From assembly GCA_900759435.1 (NCBI GenBank), contig CAAEVD010000165.1, positions 1-8,373 on the forward strand: 8,373 nucleotides of DNA, written 5' to 3'. Shown one piece after another: positions 4,546 through 8,373 of the stretch. The stretch comes from an uncultured Collinsella sp. (GTDB lineage: Bacteria > Actinomycetota > Coriobacteriia > Coriobacteriales > Coriobacteriaceae). Numbering within the stretch: position 1 is the stretch's first letter; each line of letters begins with the position of its first letter. The translations under genes were made by a program, and so were the position numbers. The notes under the pieces were generated by a model. The model saw nothing but the letters and a program-made list of their open reading frames with translations, was not told where the DNA came from and made no database searches.

Positions 4546-6162
4546 ATGACCGCAAAAAAGAAGTTCAATTTCAAAGCGCCGTTGGAGGTGTTCGCGAAGT
4601 CGATCGTCCAGCCGATGATGTATCTCTCGGTTGCCGGCATCCTGCTCATTGTGGGCATCATTCTGACCAACAAGACCATTTGCGCTTTGGTCCCCGTACT
4701 GGGCTCCGGTCCGTTCCAGCTTGTGGGCGCCGTTGTCTACCAGTCGCTGATGTTTATCATCAACAACCTCTCGATTCTGTTCTGCGTGGGCATCGCCGGC
4801 GCCATGGCAAAGAAGAACAAGGGCCATGCTTCGCTGATCGCCCTGATGTCGTTCTTCCTGTTCCTGCAGGCTAACAACATCGTGCTCAACGCCACCGGCT
4901 CTCTTGCCGATGCGAGCGGCATGCTCGGCCTTACCGGAACCGGCCAGGCCACCGTTATGGGCATCCAGGTGCTCGATACCGGCGTGTTCGGCGGCATCAT
5001 TCTCGGTTGCATCACCGGCGCCGTGTTCAACAAGTACTCGAACAAGCAGTTCCCCATTGCCCTTTCGATGTTCTCGGGCGTTCGCTTCCCGTTCCTGATC
5101 ATGATCATCATTTCCTGGATCATGGGCGCTGGCTTCTGCATCGTTTGGCCTCCGGTTCAGGGTGCCATCTCCTCCGTTGCCGGCATCATTAAGGAGTCGG
5201 GCAACATCGGCCTGTTTATCTACGGCATGCTCAACAAGCTGCTCGTTCCCACCGGTCTGCACCACCTCATCTACACCCCGTTCCAGTTCTCCGATGTGGG
5301 TGGCACCCTTACGCTGGGTGGTCAGGTTATCGCCGGCGCCTATCCCATCCGTGTTGCCGAGATGGCAATGACGGGTCAGCCCTTCTCCGATAGCACCTAC
5401 TTCAACAGCTACACCTTCAACAATCTGTGGCCCTACATCGGCATCGGCCTCGCCTTTATCGTCACCGCCTACAAGGGGAACAAGGATAAGACCAAGGCCG
5501 TTATCATCCCGCTGATCATCACCGCCGTGCTCTCCTGCGTGACCGAGCCCATGGACTTCCTCTTTGTCTTTGCCGCTCCCGTGCTCTTTGTCGTTCACTC
5601 GGTTCTTTCCGGCATCTTCCTGGTCCTGCTCAAGGTCCTCTCCGTGCCCGCTTCGACTGCAGGCGGCATCATCAACATCGTGGTCTCCAACCTGGTCCTG
5701 GGCGTCGATAAGACCAACTGGCCGGTTATGCTGGTGCTTGGAGTCGTCAACGCCGCGCTGTACTTCTTCCTCTTCACCTTCCTTATCAAGAAGCTCAACC
5801 TCCACACGCCTGGCCGCGAGGAGGAGTCCGAGCTCGCCGAGTCCGTTGCCGAGGGCGAGGCCGCCGCGTCTGTCGCAGTGAAGCAGGGCGCCGTTGCCGC
5901 GGCTCCCGCAGAGGGCGTCGATGCAGGTATTGCCGACCTGGTCGCAGGTCTTGGCGGCAAGGACAACATCGAGGAGCTCGAGAACTGCTTTACGCGTCTC
6001 CGCGTGAACGTTAAGAACCCGGACCTCATCAATGAGGACCTCATCAACCACGTGCCCAACAGCGGCATCAACCGCAACGGCAATAATATCCAGATCATCT
6101 TTGGCATGAAGGTCGCCGAGATGCGCGACAAGGTCGAAAACGCAATTGAGAAGGAGCAGTAA
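4546..6162 (+). CDS. PTS alpha-glucoside-specific EIICB permease
   Basis: Membrane permease of 538 residues that imports an alpha-glucoside and phosphorylates it at C6 during transport. Residues 10-420 are a glucose-superfamily EIIC with about ten hydrophobic segments. TGLHHLIYTPFQF holds His239-His240, and CVTEPMDFLF holds the TEP motif (Glu334), the sugar-binding glutamate of this superfamily. A Glu/Ala-rich linker (about 423-458) leads to EIIB, where Cys481 in NCFTRLRV is the phosphorylation site. There is no EIIA domain. I chose ATG 4546 because AAGGAAGGGGAG lies 7 nt upstream; the frame extends to TTG 4519, which lacks this spacing. The order IIC-IIB and the GH4 gene 3 nt downstream match GlvC/AglA/MalX-type maltose or alpha-glucoside permeases. 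The exact sugar (maltose, isomaltose, sucrose isomers, trehalose) cannot be read from the sequence. Confidence 0.93.
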   Translation: MTAKKKFNFKAPLEVFAKSIVQPMMYLSVAGILLIVGIILTNKTICALVPVLGSGPFQLVGAVVYQSLMFIINNLSILFCVGIAGAMAKKNKGHASLIALMSFFLFLQANNIVLNATGSLADASGMLGLTGTGQATVMGIQVLDTGVFGGIILGCITGAVFNKYSNKQFPIALSMFSGVRFPFLIMIIISWIMGAGFCIVWPPVQGAISSVAGIIKESGNIGLFIYGMLNKLLVPTGLHHLIYTPFQFSDVGGTLTLGGQVIAGAYPIRVAEMAMTGQPFSDSTYFNSYTFNNLWPYIGIGLAFIVTAYKGNKDKTKAVIIPLIITAVLSCVTEPMDFLFVFAAPVLFVVHSVLSGIFLVLLKVLSVPASTAGGIINIVVSNLVLGVDKTNWPVMLVLGVVNAALYFFLFTFLIKKLNLHTPGREEESELAESVAEGEAAASVAVKQGAVAAAPAEGVDAGIADLVAGLGGKDNIEELENCFTRLRVNVKNPDLINEDLINHVPNSGINRNGNNIQIIFGMKVAEMRDKVENAIEKEQ

Positions 6163-6165
6163 ACA

Positions 6166-7548
6166 ATGATCATTACTCTGTGTGGTGGCGGATCCACCTT
6201 TACCCCCGGCATCGTCAAGTCCATCGCCCTGCGCAAGGACGAGCTCGACGTTGACGAGATTCGTCTGTACGACATCAACGAGGAGCGCCAGCGCAAGGTC
6301 GGCGTGCTCGTGGACTGGATTTTGCACGAGGACCTCGGCCTGGACATCAAGCTCACGGTGACCACCGACAAAAAGACGGCTTTTACCGACGCGAGCTTCG
6401 TGTTTGCCCAGATGCGCGTGGGCGGCTACGCCATGCGCGAGCAGGACGAGAAGATTCCGCTGCGTCACGGCTGCGTGGGCCAGGAGACTTGCGGTTGCGG
6501 CGGCCTTGCCTACGGCATGCGCACCATCTTCCCCATGGTCGAGCTGATCGATGACGTTGAGAAGTACGCCAAGAAGGATTACTGGATTCTCAACTACTCC
6601 AACCCTGCTGCCATCGTCTCCGAGGGCTGCCGTGTGCTGCGTCCCAACGCTCGCATCATCAACATCTGCGACATGCCGATCGCGATCATCGACGTGGTTT
6701 GCGCCGCGCTCGATATCGACAAGAAGGATGTCGAGTACGATTACTTTGGCCTCAACCACTTTGGTTGGTTCACCTCGATCCGCCACAAGGGCGAGGAGGT
6801 GCTCCCGCAGCTGCGCGAGTACATCAAGGAGCACCAGATCCTGCTGCCCGACTCCTACCTCAAGGGCATGGGCTCGCTCATGGCAAAGAAGCCCGAGGAG
6901 GCCACCGACGAGCATCCCGAGCAGAATCGCCACACCAAGGGCAGCTGGTACTACGTCTGGAAGGGCGAGTACGAGATCATGGAGTGCTTCCCGGAGTACC
7001 TGCCCAACACGTATCTGAACTACTACCTGCAGCAGAAGGAGTTCGTCGAGCATTCCAACCCCGAGCGCACCCGTGCTAACGAGGTTGAGGAGACGCGTGA
7101 GAAGAACCTCTTCGACGGCATCGACCACTACGAGAAGACGGGCGAGATCGACGAGAGCACGTTCTATGCGGGCAGCCACGGCGACTGGATTGCCGACCTG
7201 GCTATCGCTCTGAAGAACGACACCAAGCAGCGCTTCCTGGTCATTTGCGAGAACAAGGGCGCTATCCCCAACATGCCCTACGACGCCATGGTCGAGCTGC
7301 CTGCCTACATTGGCAAGAACGGCCCCGAGGTCATCAGCCGCGACAACATTCCTCTGTTCCAGCAGGGCCTCATGATGCAGCAGCTGAACTCCGAGAAGCT
7401 CGTGGTCGAGGCTACGATCGAGGGTTCGTACGAGAAGGCGCTCAAGGCCTTTACGCTGAACAAGACCGTGCCGTCGATGAAGGTCGCCAAGGAGGTTCTC
7501 GACGACATGATCGAGGCCAACAAGGGTTACTGGCCCGAGCTTAAGTAA
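6166..7548 (+). CDS. 6-phospho-alpha-glucosidase, GH4 family (GlvA/MalH/AglB type)
   Basis: A cytoplasmic enzyme of 460 residues that cleaves the 6-phospho-alpha-glucoside delivered by the upstream permease into glucose 6-phosphate and glucose (or another aglycone). GH4 enzymes use NAD+ and a divalent metal, usually Mn2+, in an oxidation-elimination mechanism. The N-terminal Rossmann motif ITLCGGGSTFTPG (3-15) binds NAD. Cys168 in NICDMPI and His198 in GLNHFGW are the expected metal ligands; Asp169 next to Cys168 gives the CDMP signature reported for alpha-specific members, where beta-specific members have CN(V/I)P. Tyr262 in GSWYYVW is the probable catalytic tyrosine. The length is close to that of GlvA (about 440). 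AAGGAG (6151-6156) lies inside the end of the permease gene, 9 nt before ATG 6166, and only 3 nt separate the two genes, so they are translationally coupled. It is the last gene of the operon. Confidence 0.95.
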   Translation: MIITLCGGGSTFTPGIVKSIALRKDELDVDEIRLYDINEERQRKVGVLVDWILHEDLGLDIKLTVTTDKKTAFTDASFVFAQMRVGGYAMREQDEKIPLRHGCVGQETCGCGGLAYGMRTIFPMVELIDDVEKYAKKDYWILNYSNPAAIVSEGCRVLRPNARIINICDMPIAIIDVVCAALDIDKKDVEYDYFGLNHFGWFTSIRHKGEEVLPQLREYIKEHQILLPDSYLKGMGSLMAKKPEEATDEHPEQNRHTKGSWYYVWKGEYEIMECFPEYLPNTYLNYYLQQKEFVEHSNPERTRANEVEETREKNLFDGIDHYEKTGEIDESTFYAGSHGDWIADLAIALKNDTKQRFLVICENKGAIPNMPYDAMVELPAYIGKNGPEVISRDNIPLFQQGLMMQQLNSEKLVVEATIEGSYEKALKAFTLNKTVPSMKVAKEVLDDMIEANKGYWPELK

Positions 7549-7580
7549 AAGCAACAGGGTCGCTGGCCGCATACCTGGAG

Positions 7581-7618
7581 CAATGCCCCGTCCACGTGAT
7601 TGCGTGGGCGGGGCATTG
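7581..7618 (+). terminator. Terminator of the PTS operon
   Basis: CAATGCCCCGTCCACG (7581-7596) pairs with CGTGGGCGGGGCATTG (7603-7618) over 16 bp with a single T-G wobble and a 6-nt loop. It begins 32 nt after the GH4 stop codon. The tail TCATTTGG is only weakly T-rich, but the very stable stem in this position supports termination. Confidence 0.8.
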
Positions 7619-7644
7619 TCATTTGGTAACGCGTTTTATCAAAT
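7616..7644 (+). promoter_or_regulatory. Possible promoter of the oxidoreductase gene
   Basis: TTGTCA (7616-7621) and TCAAAT (7639-7644) are 17 bp apart, matching 5/6 and 4/6 of a housekeeping consensus. The -35 box overlaps the last bases of the preceding terminator arm. Transcription would start near 7651, giving a 5' leader of about 154 nt. No better pair is visible nearer the gene. Confidence 0.35.
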
Positions 7645-7659
7645 ATGGCATTTATCTGC

Positions 7660-7783
7660 GGTAATGTTCTATTTCACCGCCGAGGGTGACATTTCATACC
7701 GCCTGCCGAACTGCGTGGAGACCTAACAACTTTTTAGGTCAGTGTTGTGCGTGTAGCAACTTCGCCCGGCCTCGCCTCCGGGC
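7660..7783 (+). other. Structured 5' leader with successive hairpins
   Basis: Four stems follow each other: an imperfect 41-nt hairpin with GGTA/TACC ends and a TCACC/GGTGA core (7660-7700); GACCTAA/TTAGGTC around a 7-nt loop (7720-7740); GTTGT/GCAAC (7744-7760); and GCCCGG/CCGGGC (7764-7783), ending 8 nt before the ribosome binding site GAGAGGGGA (7792-7800). I recognise no known riboswitch class. The elements could be DNA operators or an RNA control leader. Confidence 0.35.
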
Positions 7784-7804
7784 TGCCGCATGAGAGGGGA
7801 TCTT

Positions 7805-8373
7805 ATGGCACGACTGCACGTAATGGAACGCAGCCACGCTCAGGCCGTCATGGACGACCTACATGATGCGCTTGGGCGCCGTCTGGCGGTGAGTTCGCTC
7901 GCCCCGTGCCCCGTTGAGTTTACGGCGGCGCTCGTCAACCTGTGCTCCACCCAGAGCTGCGGCAAGTGCACGCCCTGCCGTGTGGGCCTGAGCGCGCTGA
8001 GCGATCTGCTCGCCGATGTGCTCGAGGGCCGCGCCGACGAGTCCACGCTCAATTTGATTGAGCGCACGGCCCGCACCATCTACCTTTCGAGTGACTGCGC
8101 TATCGGCTACGAGGCCGGCGCCATGGCACTCACGGCCATTCGCGGCTTCCGCGACGATTTTGAGCACCATATCCGCGAGCACTCCTGTGGCTTTGACCGC
8201 GAGGCCCGCGTCCCGTGCGTCTCGGGCTGCCCGGCGCACGTCGACATTCCCGGTTACATTTCGCTGGTCGAGGCTGGCCGCTATGCCGATGCCGTCAAGG
8301 TCATCCGCAAGAACAACCCGCTGCCGCTCGTTTGCGGCCTGGTGTGCGAGCATCCCTGCGAGATGCACTGCCG
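7805..8373 (+). CDS. NuoF-type Fe-S/GltD-type FAD oxidoreductase (3' end outside window)
   Basis: First 189 codons of a cytoplasmic electron-transfer flavoprotein. Residues 50-100 hold SCGKCTPCRVG (Cys52, 55, 58) plus Cys98 in SSDCAIG, the four-cysteine arrangement of the C-terminal cluster domain of NADH dehydrogenase subunit NuoF. Then PCVSGCPAHVDIPGY (Cys138, Cys142) and PLVCGLVCEHPCEMHC (Cys177, 181, 185, 189) match the N-terminal cluster domain of glutamate synthase small subunit (GltD) and related FAD/NAD(P)H oxidoreductases. The FAD and NAD(P) domains should follow beyond the window. ATG 7805 follows GAGAGGGGA by 4 nt. Proteins with this fused design often neighbour [FeFe]-hydrogenase or formate dehydrogenase genes in anaerobes, so a role in electron bifurcation or NAD(P)H-linked hydrogen/formate metabolism is plausible but not shown here. 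Confidence 0.88.
   Translation, partial: MARLHVMERSHAQAVMDDLHDALGRRLAVSSLAPCPVEFTAALVNLCSTQSCGKCTPCRVGLSALSDLLADVLEGRADESTLNLIERTARTIYLSSDCAIGYEAGAMALTAIRGFRDDFEHHIREHSCGFDREARVPCVSGCPAHVDIPGYISLVEAGRYADAVKVIRKNNPLPLVCGLVCEHPCEMHC

Noticed and set aside
4486..7572. A 1028-residue open frame on the minus strand across the permease and GH4 genes
   Set aside because: It is antisense to two well-supported genes. Its residues are a low-complexity mirror of G/C-ending codons with no family motifs, and it lacks a promoter or ribosome site.
7859..8368. A 169-residue minus-strand frame opposite the oxidoreductase
   Set aside because: It is the antisense of clear Fe-S cluster motifs, with no family features or ribosome site of its own.

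Overview
The window looks like chromosomal DNA of a high-GC, gut-type actinobacterium, most likely a Coriobacteriia member such as Collinsella. This is inferred from codon usage, the gene mix (PTS sugar operon, GH4 enzyme, several Fe-S flavoproteins) and the style of the small intergenic repeats; no marker gene fixes the genus. All genes I accept are on the + strand.

Layout. (1) 1-1299: the 3' part of a DEAD-box RNA helicase gene, ending in a very long Arg/Gly-rich tail and a strong intrinsic terminator. (2) About 1370-1955: no convincing gene, but an inverted repeat pair and the first copy of a 62-nt hairpin repeat. (3) 1956-2717: a single gene for a flavodoxin-like protein fused to a 2x[4Fe-4S] ferredoxin, flanked on both sides by near-identical hairpin repeats. 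(4) 2850-7618: a complete PTS operon for a phosphorylated alpha-glucoside: a control region, a stand-alone EIIA, a LicT/BglG-type antiterminator, an EIICB permease, an NAD-dependent 6-phospho-alpha-glucosidase (GH4) and a terminator. (5) 7616-8373: a long structured leader and the first 189 codons of an Fe-S/flavin oxidoreductase whose N-terminus joins a NuoF-type cluster domain to a GltD-type domain.

How the parts work together. The EIICB permease would import and phosphorylate an alpha-glucoside (maltose-like) with phosphate passed from the separate EIIA, and the GH4 enzyme would cleave the 6-phosphate product. The antiterminator carries all four PRD histidines, so its activity should follow PTS phosphorylation. 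Its probable target is visible in the leader: a RAT-like element starting about 15 nt after the predicted transcription start, whose 3' end overlaps the 5' arm of a long terminator-like hairpin. Upstream of the promoter lie two 9-bp direct repeats, 12 bp apart, that fit the published LytTR-type binding pattern, which suggests a second control at initiation.

The most interesting points are this two-layer control region, the redox gene framed by hairpin repeats, and the inverted repeat pair whose A/T tract is flipped between arms.
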